The notes beneath the pieces are model-generated. The model saw only the letters and a list, made by a program, of their open reading frames with translations. It did no database searches and was not told where the DNA came from. A stretch of DNA of 64,000 nt, from contig NZ_PVNG01000014.1 in the NCBI RefSeq assembly GCF_003001935.1, positions 287,513-351,512 of the forward strand. The letters run 5' to 3'. A program made the position numbers and the translations under genes. Positions 1 through 8,049 of the stretch are shown here, one piece after another. This DNA comes from Nonomuraea fuscirosea (GTDB lineage Bacteria; Actinomycetota; Actinomycetes; Streptosporangiales; Streptosporangiaceae). The stretch's first letter is position 1, and each line of letters starts with the position of its first letter.

Positions 1-350
1 GCACCTACGACGCCGTCATCGACGCGGTCGGCAAGACCACGTTCGGGCGGTGCCGGCGGCTGCTCAAGCCACGCGGGATCTTCGTCGCCTCCGACGTGGG
101 GCCGGGGGCGCAGAACCTGCTCCTGGCGCTGGTCACCCCGCTGTTCGGCGGCAGACGGGTGGTCTTCCCCATCCCGAAGGACGATCCGGGGATGGCGGAG
201 TACTTCAAGGGGCTGATCGAGGCGGGGACGTTCCGGCCGGTGATCGACCGGCGCTACCCGCTGGACGAGATCCTCGAAGCCCACCGGTACGTCGAGTCGG
301 GGCGGAAGGTCGGCAACGTGGTGATCACCGTGTCGCATCCTGAGGGATAG
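1..350 (+). CDS. MDR-family zinc-type/quinone oxidoreductase, C-terminal part
   Basis: The frame is open from position 3 and the gene runs in from the left edge, so only about 115 residues are visible. The first residues read TYDAVIDAVGKTTF, the end of the Rossmann NAD(P)-binding region typical of medium-chain dehydrogenase/reductases. The usual C-terminal end follows, with PLDEILEAHRYVESGRKVGN ahead of the stop. Family members are cytoplasmic NAD(P)H-dependent alcohol dehydrogenases or quinone reductases. The catalytic region is outside the window, so substrate and zinc dependence cannot be judged. The gene converges on the PAP2 phosphatase gene. Confidence 0.85.
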   Translation, partial: TYDAVIDAVGKTTFGRCRRLLKPRGIFVASDVGPGAQNLLLALVTPLFGGRRVVFPIPKDDPGMAEYFKGLIEAGTFRPVIDRRYPLDEILEAHRYVESGRKVGNVVITVSHPEG

Positions 351-370
351 GTCCGAGCGGGAGGCGCCCG

Positions 371-446
371 CACCTGCTCAGGCCCGCCCGCAACCGCTCA
401 GCGCTCATGGCCCGCCGGCACCTGCTCAACGCTCGCGGCCCGCCCG
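371..446. repeat. Degenerate direct repeats at a convergent 3' junction
   Basis: The 10-mer CACCTGCTCA occurs at 371-380 and 419-428, and GGCCCGCCCG at 381-390 and 437-446. A weaker third copy lies between them (CCGCTCAGCGCTCATGGCCC). The TCA at 426-428 is the stop codon of the minus-strand PAP2 gene, so the stop lies inside the repeated unit. No terminator hairpin is evident here. Confidence 0.6.
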
Positions 447-1166
447 TACCGACTCGGGCGCCACGCCCTCGATGACCGGCGAGCCGCGCCGGTGACCCTG
501 GTCCCGGCGCCACGTCTCGAAGCCCGCCACCGTGGCGGCGAGCACCGCTGCTCCCAGCACGGTCCCGGCGAGCACGTCGCTCACCCAGTGCACGCCGAGC
601 GCGATCCGCGTGTAACCCACCGAGAGCACCAGGAACGCGGCGACCGCCCAGGCCACCCACCGCCCCCATCGGGGCAGCGAGGGCAGCATGAGCAGCACGA
701 TCACGCCCGCGCCGACCGTCACGCCGGCCGCGTGGCCCGACGGGAAGGAGTCGCCGGGGGCGAGCGCGACGGGGTCGGGCAGGCGCGGGCGGGCACGGGC
801 GACGACGACCTTGATCGCGAAGGCGAGCAGCCCGCTCACGGTCACGGTGGTGACCGCCCAGAGAGCGGTCCGCGGCGCGCCCCTGCGCAGCAGCCGGACC
901 GCGTACGCGGCCACGGCGATCCGCCACGGCCACGGCCCGAACAGGTCCGTCCACACGATGAGCACCCGGGTCACGTCCGGGTTGGCCAGCGCGTACGCGT
1001 GCAGGTCCGCCGCGATGCCCGCGTCCAGCGCGTTGAGCGGCAGCTTCGCCACGACCAGCAGCAGGCTGAACGGGATCATGACGAGCGCGGCGGCGAGAGC
1101 GGCCAGGGTCAGCCGCGGTCCCAGCCCGTGGGCCGGGCGCCGCGACCTCCCCTCCTCGAAACGCAT
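426..1166 (-). CDS. PAP2-family membrane phosphatase
   Basis: This 246-residue protein has five or six hydrophobic segments and the full type-2 phosphatidic acid phosphatase signature. K119 to R126-P127 (KVVVARARP) is motif 1, PSGH at 142-145 is motif 2, and R187...H193...D197 (YTRIALGVHWVSD) is motif 3. The histidines are the expected acid/nucleophile of a metal-independent lipid phosphatase acting at the outer membrane leaflet, for instance on phosphatidic acid or undecaprenyl pyrophosphate. Which lipid it uses cannot be told from sequence. The start ATG at 1166 gives a short basic N-terminus before the first membrane segment. Confidence 0.92.
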   Translation of the reverse strand: MRFEEGRSRRPAHGLGPRLTLAALAAALVMIPFSLLLVVAKLPLNALDAGIAADLHAYALANPDVTRVLIVWTDLFGPWPWRIAVAAYAVRLLRRGAPRTALWAVTTVTVSGLLAFAIKVVVARARPRLPDPVALAPGDSFPSGHAAGVTVGAGVIVLLMLPSLPRWGRWVAWAVAAFLVLSVGYTRIALGVHWVSDVLAGTVLGAAVLAATVAGFETWRRDQGHRRGSPVIEGVAPESVRAGRER

Positions 1167-1228
1167 CCGCGCTCGGCTACCCAGGCGGGCGGCGTTGATG
1201 CCTGCCCGGACGCCGGCGAACCAGCCTT

Positions 1229-1960
1229 TCAGCGGCCGGGTACCGGCAGGAGCGCCAGGTGGTCGCTGGTGACGAGGTCGAACCTGAGGGCGAGCGAGAC
1301 GAGCGCGTGGCGCTGCCAGTCGGCCTTGCCCTCACCGCTCTGCGGGCTCTTGACGTGCAGCTTCTTCTCGGCCAGGTAGCCGATGTGGAACCCGATCGCG
1401 GTCCGGCTCAGCCCCAGGTCCGGCAGCCGTTCCATGATCTCGGGGACCGTCGGGATGCGCGAGGTCGAGGGGTCGCGCAGGCGCGGCTCGCACAGTGCGA
1501 CCAGGATGCGGAAGTATTTGGCGTTCTGGTCGAGGGGGTAGGCGACCTGCGTGACCGCGCCGCCGTCCGCGCTGCCCGGCGGCACATGCACGTGCCGCGG
1601 CGCGAACACCAGGAACGACACCGTGCCGTCCACGGCGGGCAGCATCACCCGGGAGAACTCGAACGGGATCGGCGCCCCCATGCGCCCCGGCGGCACCTTG
1701 ACGAACTCCCCGCCGCCCTCGGGGTTCTCCACCACGTACGTCTTGAAGGTGCTGAGGTTGGACAGCATCCAGTAGTCGGCCACGGCGGCGATCCGGCCGG
1801 CCCGCCGGGACACGGCGGGGTCGTCGAGCAGCAGGTCGACGGGCGCGTTGGGCGCCCCGCGCCCGAAGAACGCCTGCTCACCCGGCGCGAGCTCCAGCGA
1901 GTAGGGCCGGGCGTCCGTGGGCGCCGCCGCCATCTGGATCAAGATCGTGCTGTGCGACAT
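1229..1960 (-). CDS. FHA-domain protein with C-terminal winged-helix-like region
   Basis: This 243-residue protein starts MSHSTILIQM. Residues about 20-110 read as a forkhead-associated fold: a GRG turn after strand two, then DDPAVSRRAG around the serine/arginine phosphothreonine-binding loop, then SNLSTFKTYV. The usual SR-H is SRRAG here, so the binding site is not fully canonical. The C-terminal half (KYFRILVALCEPRLRDP, then LPDLGLSRTAIGFHIGYLAEKKL) looks like a winged helix. FHA domains read threonine phosphorylation. Its gene is divergent from the Ser/Thr kinase gene at 2234, suggesting a kinase-reader pair. The function of the C-terminal region is inferred only from its predicted pattern. 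Confidence 0.8.
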   Translation of the reverse strand: MSHSTILIQMAAAPTDARPYSLELAPGEQAFFGRGAPNAPVDLLLDDPAVSRRAGRIAAVADYWMLSNLSTFKTYVVENPEGGGEFVKVPPGRMGAPIPFEFSRVMLPAVDGTVSFLVFAPRHVHVPPGSADGGAVTQVAYPLDQNAKYFRILVALCEPRLRDPSTSRIPTVPEIMERLPDLGLSRTAIGFHIGYLAEKKLHVKSPQSGEGKADWQRHALVSLALRFDLVTSDHLALLPVPGR

Positions 1961-2004
1961 CGCGCGTGACCCTACTCGTACGCTCTCGAAGGTGTCCAGG
2001 AAGA

Positions 2005-2124
2005 TCAGACCGGCAACGACCGGCCGTCCGGCCGCGAGCGCTCCCGCGGCGCGGCGGCCGGCCGGTCGTTTCCGCCCCCGCGGCGGTCGTTCTTCCCGGC
2101 ATGACCCCAGTCGTTGTCGGCCAT
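2005..2124 (-). CDS. Small charged protein of 39 residues, unknown
   Basis: This short reading frame starts MADNDWGHAG and ends RSRPDGRSLPV. A strong ribosome-binding site (GGAGGGAAG) sits 3-4 bases before the ATG, which is the main reason to believe it is translated. The product is hydrophilic, rich in Arg, Gly, Asp and Pro, and probably disordered, with no motif I recognise. It lies between the divergent FHA and kinase genes on the FHA strand. It could be a spurious frame in GC-rich DNA. Confidence 0.4.
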   Translation of the reverse strand: MADNDWGHAGKNDRRGGGNDRPAAAPRERSRPDGRSLPV

Positions 2125-2233
2125 GTGACTTCCCTCCGGATACTGGGCGCGCTGCCTCGATCGTCCCGGTCTGCGGCCGTTTCCGTAACCTGGTAGCTGC
2201 CAGGGCGCGTGGACGGATCCACGGTGATCGACC

Positions 2234-3862
2234 ATGATGAGGGGGATGACGGCTCCAACCCACGCGGGCCGCTACCGGATCGAGCAGCTCATCGGGGTCG
2301 GGGGGTTCGCCTCCGTCCATCTCGCGCACGACGAGGAGTTGCGCTCGTCCGTGGCGGTCAAGATCCTCGCGGACAACTGGTCCCGTCAGGCCGGCGTGCG
2401 CGAACGGTTCCTCCAGGAGGCCCGGCTGCTGCGCCGGGCCGACTCCCACCTGCTCGTGCAGGTCTTCGACGTGGGCGAGCTGGACGACGGGCGGCCGTAC
2501 TTCGTGATGACGTACGCCGACCGCGGCACCCTGGGCGAGCGGCTGACCGGCCCGCCGCTCCCGGTCGGCGAGGCGCTGGCCCTCATGGGCGAGATCTGCC
2601 AGGCGGTCGCGGTGCTGCACAGCATTGGGGTCGTGCACCGCGACCTGAAACCGTCGAACGTGCTGTTCTGCTCGCGGCCCCAGGGCGGGGAGCGGGTGAT
2701 GGTGGCCGATCTCGGGATCGCGCGGTCCACCGACCATCTCAGCGGGCTGACGATGCCGGCCGGGTCGCCGGGCTACCAGGCGCCCGAGCAGCTCTACTTC
2801 GACGGGGCGCCGGACGCGCGGGCCGACGTGCACGGGCTCGGCGCGCTGACGTACCGCCTGCTCACCGGCACGGTCCCGGCCAAGCCGGAGCTACGGGTGC
2901 CGCCCAGCGCGCTGCGGCCCGAGGTGCCTGAGGCGGTGGACGTGGCCGTGATGGCCGCGCTGGCCCCGGACCGGCGGTCGCGCTATCCGGACGCCGCCGC
3001 TTATGCGGCGGCATTGGCGTCCCCCACGCCTCTCCTCCCCGCGACGCCGGACGCCGAGCGGCCGGAGGAAGCCGACGAACGTGAGCAACCGGGGCACCAG
3101 CCACCCGGCGACCGGCCGCCGGACGACGGCACACCAAACGGCGGGGCATCCGATGGCGGTACATCCGGTGACGGGGCACCCGGCGACAGCGCACCCGGTG
3201 ACAGGGCATCCAGTGACAGGGCATCCGGCGATGACGTGTGGGCCGGGAAGAGGCGGCGCAACGTGCTCGTCGGAGGCGTCGCGGTGCTGACCGCGGTCCT
3301 GGCCGCCGCCACCACCGTGGGTGTCACGCTGGCCCAGCGGCCCGGCGGCACCCCGTCCCCCGGCGCCACCGCGACCCCGTCCCCCACCGGTGCGGACACC
3401 GGCCGCTGGCTGCGTCCGGGCTCCGACGTGCCGGATCGGTACCGGGCGCTGATCGTCGAGGCGGGCACGTACTGCAGCCTGCCGGGCCTGAGCCCGGCCC
3501 TGATCGCCGCGATGCTCAAGGCGGAGTCCGGCTTCGACGCCGCGCTCTCCGATCCGGCGAACGACGAGTTCGGCATCGCCAGGTGGACGCCCAGGGTGCT
3601 GTGGCACTGGCAGCCCGGCGGCCTGCAGAGCCCGATGCCGACGCCGCCGTTCGACCCGCGGCTGTCGATCCAGTCCATGGGGCGGTTCATGTGCCGGCTG
3701 GGCCCGCGGGTCGCCGACGTACCAGGCGATCCGGCGATGAACCTGGCCGCGCTCTTCCGCAGCGGCGTCGACCCGGTCAAGCGGGCCGGCGGCGTCCCGC
3801 CGAAGTGGCGCGGCTACACCGCCAAGGTCGCCCGATACATGCGCGACTACGAGCCTTCGTGA
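2234..3862 (+). CDS. Membrane Ser/Thr protein kinase fused to a lytic-transglycosylase-like extracytoplasmic domain
   Basis: Residues 14-280 are a Hanks-type kinase: glycine loop GVGGFASV (21-28), K43 in AVKIL, catalytic HRDLKPSN (136-143), DLG (160-162) in place of DFG, then APEQ. A Pro/Asp/Gly-rich linker follows, with six pentapeptide repeats (304-333). After RRRN comes one membrane span (about 344-366). Residues about 400-542 are extracytoplasmic and contain LIAAMLKAESGFDAAL...DEFGIARWTP, which resembles the SLT lysozyme-like core with E431 as candidate catalytic glutamate. Actinobacterial kinases normally carry PASTA or NHL sensor domains here, so this pairing is unusual. ATG 2234 is used, but 2237 or 2246 are possible because no Shine-Dalgarno is clearly spaced. 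Confidence 0.88.
   Translation: MMRGMTAPTHAGRYRIEQLIGVGGFASVHLAHDEELRSSVAVKILADNWSRQAGVRERFLQEARLLRRADSHLLVQVFDVGELDDGRPYFVMTYADRGTLGERLTGPPLPVGEALALMGEICQAVAVLHSIGVVHRDLKPSNVLFCSRPQGGERVMVADLGIARSTDHLSGLTMPAGSPGYQAPEQLYFDGAPDARADVHGLGALTYRLLTGTVPAKPELRVPPSALRPEVPEAVDVAVMAALAPDRRSRYPDAAAYAAALASPTPLLPATPDAERPEEADEREQPGHQPPGDRPPDDGTPNGGASDGGTSGDGAPGDSAPGDRASSDRASGDDVWAGKRRRNVLVGGVAVLTAVLAAATTVGVTLAQRPGGTPSPGATATPSPTGADTGRWLRPGSDVPDRYRALIVEAGTYCSLPGLSPALIAAMLKAESGFDAALSDPANDEFGIARWTPRVLWHWQPGGLQSPMPTPPFDPRLSIQSMGRFMCRLGPRVADVPGDPAMNLAALFRSGVDPVKRAGGVPPKWRGYTAKVARYMRDYEPS
3143..3232 (+). repeat. Six 15-bp in-frame tandem units in the kinase linker
   Basis: Six consecutive 15-bp units near GGGGCAYCCGGYGAC encode degenerate pentapeptides (GASDG, GTSGD, GAPGD, SAPGD, RASSD, RASGD). 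The copies differ by a few substitutions but never by length, so the frame is kept. They lie just before the membrane span and probably set linker length. Confidence 0.85.
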
Positions 3863-4028
3863 GGACGTGCTCGGTCAACGGGTGCGGTGGCCGGATTCGG
3901 ACACCGGTCGGGAGCGACCGAAAGCACGAGTACTCTGCAAGGGCTTCAGCTAGCTCTATATTGGGCACAGTTGTCCACACACCTTCGCGACATGCTCCTA
4001 CAGGCTCGCGCGCGGGTTCCCAGTTCTA

Positions 4029-4041
4029 TTGCACTATGCAA
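4029..4041. promoter_or_regulatory. Inverted repeat upstream of STAS gene
   Basis: TTGCA-CTA-TGCAA is a perfect dyad in an AT-rich patch 39 bases before the STAS start. The 3863-4079 interval holds no gene I can support. The dyad overlaps a possible -10 region, so an operator is plausible; the binding protein is unknown. Confidence 0.35.
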
Positions 4042-4079
4042 TGATAAAGACGGCGAACCACCAGGAACGGAGGGGTGGA

Positions 4080-4427
4080 ATGGCGAGCGCCGACCGTACC
4101 GGCTTCTCCTGGATCGTCACTCAGCGTGACAACACGGCTGTGCTGAGTCCCGCGGGAGAGCTGGACCTGTCCACGATGGGAGAGTTCCGAGACGGGCTCA
4201 CCCACGCCATGGAGTGCATCCGGCCGCCCCTCGTGGTCGTCGATCTCCAGGACGTCCCCTTCTGTGACTCCTCGGGGCTGAACACGCTGATCTGGGCCGC
4301 CAACACCGTCGAGGCGGCCGGCGGGACCTTCAGCCTGAGCGGGGCGCAACCGCGGATCACCCGGCTGCTGCGCCTGACGGGCCTGGACAAACGCTTCTCC
4401 CTCTGTGACACCTCCGCCGGTTCCTGA
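4080..4427 (+). CDS. STAS-domain anti-sigma factor antagonist
   Basis: This 115-residue single-domain protein has the SpoIIAA/RsbV fold signature: a beta strand AVLSPAGELDLSTM and then LVVVDLQDVPFCDSSGLNTLIWA, where the serine of DSSG is the site normally phosphorylated by an anti-sigma kinase. Unphosphorylated antagonists bind the kinase and release the sigma factor. ATG 4080 is chosen because AACGGAGGGGTGGA directly precedes it; an in-frame ATG at 4029 lacks a ribosome site. No RsbW-like kinase or SigB-like factor lies nearby, so its partner must be elsewhere. Confidence 0.9.
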   Translation: MASADRTGFSWIVTQRDNTAVLSPAGELDLSTMGEFRDGLTHAMECIRPPLVVVDLQDVPFCDSSGLNTLIWAANTVEAAGGTFSLSGAQPRITRLLRLTGLDKRFSLCDTSAGS

Positions 4428-4567
4428 CCGGCGGTCGCGAGCCCCGCGAAGGTAAGGCTGTCCCTACCATCGCCAAGGGGGAGCTCTTCATGGTGTGCTC
4501 CGCCGGGGCCCGGCCAGACTGATCTTGAAAGTTCGGCCGAGCGCCCGATCGACTGGAGCAGACCCCC

Positions 4568-5413
4568 ATGCGTGTTCAAGTGAACGGCACCTCCCTGTAC
4601 GTGGACGTCGAAGGCACCGCCCTGGAGCCCGACGGCTACGCGATGCGGGACAAGCCGACCCTCCTGCTGCTGCACGGCGGCCCCGGGCACGATCACTCGA
4701 TCTTCAAGCCCGCCTACGGCCGGCTCGCCGACCTGGCCCAGATCGTCTACGTCGACCAGCGCGGCAACGGGCGCAGCCAGGACTCCGACCCGGCCACCTG
4801 GAACCTCGACCAGTGGGCCGACGACGTACGTGCTCTGTGCGACGCGCTCGGCATCGTCAAGCCCATCGTCCTCGGCTGGAGCTTCGGCGGGGCGGTGGCG
4901 ATGAACTACGCCTCGCGCCACCCCGATCATCCGGCCAAGCTGATCCTGCAGAGCACCGTCGCCCGCTGGGACGTGGACCGGATCGTCGAGGGCTTCCGTG
5001 CCGAGGCCGGCGAGGAGGCCGCCACGGCCGCCAAGGCGTTCCTCACCGAGGGCAGCCCGGAGACCTTCGCCGCCTTCGGGCGGCTCTGCGCCCCCGCCTA
5101 CAGCCCCGACCCGAACTTCCCCTCCGAGTCCGACATCCAGGCCATGGCCCGCATGGTCCCGAACCCCGAGCTCACCATGAGCTTCATGTCCACCGCCCGG
5201 TTCGACCTGACCGCGCGCCTGGCCCGCGTCCAGTGCCCGGCGCTCGTCATGGCCGGCGCCCGCGACCCCATCACGCCCCTGTCCACGGCGGAGGAGATCG
5301 TGGACGGCCTGCCGGACGCCCGCCTGGAGGTGTTCGACCGCTCGGGCCACTTCATCCCGGACACCGAGGGTGACCGGTTCTTCCCCCTGCTGCGCTCCTT
5401 CATCACCGGCTGA
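4568..5413 (+). CDS. Alpha/beta hydrolase, proline iminopeptidase-like (S33)
   Basis: This 281-residue cytoplasmic hydrolase has the S33 hallmarks: oxyanion motif HGGPGHDHS near residue 37, VDQRGNGRS, a nucleophile elbow GWSFGG near residue 117, the acid in AGARDPITP, and the histidine in DRSGHFIPD. Proline iminopeptidases and related hydrolases or lactonases share this layout. The elbow differs from the GGSWGS of true PIPs, so aminopeptidase activity is not assured. It appears monocistronic, with about 140 bases after the STAS gene in which I see no gene. Confidence 0.88.
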   Translation: MRVQVNGTSLYVDVEGTALEPDGYAMRDKPTLLLLHGGPGHDHSIFKPAYGRLADLAQIVYVDQRGNGRSQDSDPATWNLDQWADDVRALCDALGIVKPIVLGWSFGGAVAMNYASRHPDHPAKLILQSTVARWDVDRIVEGFRAEAGEEAATAAKAFLTEGSPETFAAFGRLCAPAYSPDPNFPSESDIQAMARMVPNPELTMSFMSTARFDLTARLARVQCPALVMAGARDPITPLSTAEEIVDGLPDARLEVFDRSGHFIPDTEGDRFFPLLRSFITG

Positions 5414-5532
5414 CGCCGTCCCGGACCAGCGGCCTGACGTGGCGCGGGGGCAAGGTGACCGAACCGGTATGGCGTGAACCCGCTCCGGACGCGGGCGCGT
5501 ACATCGTGAAAATCGGCACCCCGGAGACCACG

Positions 5533-6528
5533 ATGACCATCCGCCGGCTCACTCTCGTCCCTCTGGCGCTCGCCCTCGCCGCCGCCTCCGCCCTCGCCTC
5601 CGCCTGCAGCGGGCCGGGCGGTGAGCGGCCCGCCGCGGCTCAGCTCGCGCGACCCACAGGGGTGGTGACCGTCGCGCAGGCCAAGGACCTCCTCAAACGC
5701 TGGGACGCCGGCGTCGAGCGGGCGGAACTGGCGGGCGGCACCGACTACGGCGCGGTCGAGGCGGGCCTGGCGGCCCGGATCGACAAGGCGAACAGCCGGC
5801 TGCGCGACATGCTCGGCGAGAGCGTCCGCACCTCGCACGCCGCCATCGTCAAGCCGCGCTTCGCCATCCCCGCCAAGGGGGCGGCGAACCCGCCGTGGTT
5901 CATGGCCGACTTCGCCCGCAAGGGCGAGAAGGGGTGGAACCAGCTCATCTTCCAGCAGATGTCCGGCGGCTGGAAGGTGGTGGCGGTGTCCGGCACGACG
6001 TCCGGAGCCAGGCCGCCGGTCGCGGCCCGCGACGAGCACGGGCTGGCGACCGTGCCGGCCGGCGGGGAACGCGGCGGGCTGGCCGCCTCCCCGCAGGAGA
6101 TCGTGCGCGCGCACGCCCGCGTGGAGGCCACCCTCGACCAGGACGAACGCGCCCGCCGCCTGTTCCGGTCGGACGCCATGCCGCGCCGGCTCGGCCGGGC
6201 CAAGCTGGCCCTGCGGGAGAAGGCGCGCGGGCAGTGGACGATGACCCGGCAGTGCCGGCCGGCGTCGGGGCCGTACGCGCTGAAGACGGCCGCCGGGGGC
6301 GCCCTCGTCTGGTACGGGGTCACCTCGAAGGAGCGCTTCGTGGCCCGGCCCGGCGCCGGCCAGCTCTCCTTCACCGACCGCCCGACGGCCGCCGTCACCC
6401 ACGGCAGGCGCTACACCAAGCGGGTCACGGTGTCCTCCGCCGCCTTCTACCTCGCCGTCGTTCCCAAGTCCGGCCCCATCCGCGTCCCCTCGGAAACCGC
6501 CGGCTACCTCGGCTCCACCGGCTCCTGA
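5533..6528 (+). CDS. Putative secreted lipoprotein, unknown function
   Basis: This 331-residue protein starts MTIRRLTLVPLALALAAA and has a lipobox ASAC around residue 25, so it should be exported and lipid-anchored outside the membrane. The mature part contains VTVAQAKDLLKRWDAGVERA and a second region with SFTDRPTAAVTHGRRYTKRV. I do not recognise a catalytic motif; the shape resembles large actinobacterial exported proteins of unknown role. ATG 5533 is chosen because it opens a complete signal peptide and has a GGAG 6-7 bases upstream; the frame extends upstream without one. It converges on the NUDIX gene 8 bases away. Confidence 0.75.
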   Translation: MTIRRLTLVPLALALAAASALASACSGPGGERPAAAQLARPTGVVTVAQAKDLLKRWDAGVERAELAGGTDYGAVEAGLAARIDKANSRLRDMLGESVRTSHAAIVKPRFAIPAKGAANPPWFMADFARKGEKGWNQLIFQQMSGGWKVVAVSGTTSGARPPVAARDEHGLATVPAGGERGGLAASPQEIVRAHARVEATLDQDERARRLFRSDAMPRRLGRAKLALREKARGQWTMTRQCRPASGPYALKTAAGGALVWYGVTSKERFVARPGAGQLSFTDRPTAAVTHGRRYTKRVTVSSAAFYLAVVPKSGPIRVPSETAGYLGSTGS

Positions 6529-6535
6529 CCCGCCC

Positions 6536-6943
6536 TCACCACAGCCGCCCGTCGTCGTGGAGGGCCTCGAAGACGAGCGCGTCGACGTAGGACACCCGGT
6601 GCCGGTCGGCGTAGCCGAACCAGGCCGTCTCCTCGACCTCCATGGCCGGAGTGAGCGGGCCCCGGTGGCCGGCGGTGTAGCAGATCATCCGGAAGGGCCC
6701 GTGCTCCGGATGGCCGGCCGGGACCTCGAAGGTGCCGGCGTGCACCATGGAACCGGCGTCGATCGCCGTCAGCAACTCCTCGTCGATCTCGCGCACGAGG
6801 GTCTGGCCGTCCGACTCGCCCGGCTCGCGCATCCCGCCGGGGAAGAAGAACACGTCGCGGCCCCGGCTGCGCGTCATCAGCACCCGATGATCGCGCAACA
6901 GGACCCAGGCCACCTTCTCCCGCACTCCGTCATCGTTCGCCAT
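6536..6943 (-). CDS. NUDIX hydrolase
   Basis: A 135-residue single-domain protein. The NUDIX box is intact: GGMREPGESDGQTLVREIDEEL matches G-x5-E-x7-REU-x-EE. Such enzymes hydrolyse nucleoside diphosphates linked to another moiety, using Mg2+ or Mn2+ bound by the glutamates. N-terminal EKVAWVLLRDHRVLMTRSRG is the first beta strand pair. Specificity is unknown. Its gene is divergent from a MarR-type regulator with 51 bases between, so the two may share control. Confidence 0.9.
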   Translation of the reverse strand: MANDDGVREKVAWVLLRDHRVLMTRSRGRDVFFFPGGMREPGESDGQTLVREIDEELLTAIDAGSMVHAGTFEVPAGHPEHGPFRMICYTAGHRGPLTPAMEVEETAWFGYADRHRVSYVDALVFEALHDDGRLW

Positions 6944-6994
6944 GGCTCGGCACCCTATCCGCGAGAATTCCGGCGAGTGCGGGAGACTTGGGGA

Positions 6995-7429
6995 GTGAGT
7001 GTCGAGAACGGCCGGCCCGGGCCGCCCGCTACGAGTGCGTCCATCGTGGTGCTCACGCTGGCGCGGCGGATCGAGACCGAGCTCAACGCCGCGCTCGCGC
7101 CGCTCGATCTCACGGTGCGGCGGCTGGGGCTGCTCGGGCACATCGCGGCGGTGCCCGGTGTCTCGTTCAGCGATCTGGCGCGGATGTCGGGCATCACGGT
7201 GCAGAGCGTGCACGCGGCGGTGAAGTCGCTGGTCGGCGCGGGGCTGGTGCGCGACAACACCGCCCGCGCGGGCTCCGCCTCCACGATCGAGATCACGCCC
7301 GAGGGGGCGCGGCTGCTCAGCGCCGCCAAGGAGGCGGTGGGGCGGGTGGACGAGCTGATGTTCGGGGCCGCGGCCGATCCGATCCAGCGCCAGGTCGGCG
7401 AGACGATCCGCGCCGCCTTCGCCCTCTGA
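6995..7429 (+). CDS. MarR-family transcriptional regulator
   Basis: 144 residues from a GTG start preceded by GGGAGACTTGGGGA. The winged helix is visible in VSFSDLARMSGITVQSVHAAVKSL followed by the wing LVGAGLVRDNTARAGSAST, with flanking dimerisation helices at both ends. Members repress neighbouring genes and are released by small phenolic or oxidant ligands. Likely targets are itself and the divergent NUDIX gene; no obvious palindrome stands out in the 51-base gap. Confidence 0.85.
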   Translation: MSVENGRPGPPATSASIVVLTLARRIETELNAALAPLDLTVRRLGLLGHIAAVPGVSFSDLARMSGITVQSVHAAVKSLVGAGLVRDNTARAGSASTIEITPEGARLLSAAKEAVGRVDELMFGAAADPIQRQVGETIRAAFAL

Positions 7430-7443
7430 CCCGCCATACCGGT

Positions 7444-8049
7444 TCAGGCGAGCGGCTCGTCGGCGAGGTACGGCGGCGCGGGGTCGTACTGCATGACCCG
7501 GCGCACGGCGCGGGCGTGCTCGCGGCCGTGCAGGCGGCCGGTGAGCCAGAGCGCGCTGTCGATGCCGGCCGAGATGCCCTGGCTGGTGAGCAGGTTGCCG
7601 TCCACGACATACCGGGCGTCCCGCACGACCGTGACGTCACCGCGCGCTTCGAGGTCGTCCTCGCGGCTCCAGTGCGTGGCCACCCGCCGCCCGCGGGCGA
7701 GCCCGGCGGCGTACAGCAGGAACGTGCCGGTGCAGACGCTCGTCACCCAGGTCGCCTGGGCCCCGGTCTTGGCGATCCAGGCGACGACGTCAGGATGGTC
7801 CGCCTCGACCGCGCGCGTGCCGCGCCCGCCGGGGACGAGCAGCACGTCCAAGGGCGGATGGTCGTCGAGGGTGTGGTCGGGCAGCACGCGCATGCCCTTG
7901 GCGCAGCGCACGGGGCCGGGGTCCGCGGCGATCAGCACCGCGGTGTCGCCGCCCTCGCGCAGCCGCGCGGAGACGGTGAAGACCTCCCAGGGGCCGACGA
8001 AGTCGAGCTCTTCCGCCCCGTCGAAGATGAGCAGTCCGTACGTGGTCAC
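7444..8049 (-). CDS. DJ-1/PfpI-family protein
   Basis: 201 residues, all one class-I glutamine-amidotransferase-like domain. Strand one is TYGLLIFDGAEELDFVGPWE and the nucleophile elbow is TSVCTGTFLL, with the cysteine expected to be reactive. This subfamily includes isonitrile-hydratase-like and transcriptional-regulator-like DJ-1 proteins. The GTG start at 8049 overlaps the stop of the upstream GlxA regulator (GTGA), so the two are translationally coupled. Substrate is unknown. Confidence 0.88.
   Translation of the reverse strand: MTTYGLLIFDGAEELDFVGPWEVFTVSARLREGGDTAVLIAADPGPVRCAKGMRVLPDHTLDDHPPLDVLLVPGGRGTRAVEADHPDVVAWIAKTGAQATWVTSVCTGTFLLYAAGLARGRRVATHWSREDDLEARGDVTVVRDARYVVDGNLLTSQGISAGIDSALWLTGRLHGREHARAVRRVMQYDPAPPYLADEPLA

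Noticed and set aside
3885..3925. GGATTCGGACACC resembling the complement of a tRNA T-arm
   Set aside because: No acceptor-stem complement or anticodon arm can be built around it on either strand, so it is not a tRNA and I cannot support a tRNA remnant.
3238..4044. Plus-strand frame through the end of the kinase and the following gap
   Set aside because: It overlaps the kinase in another frame and is Arg/Gly-rich. Its tail in the 3863-4079 gap has no start or ribosome site of its own.
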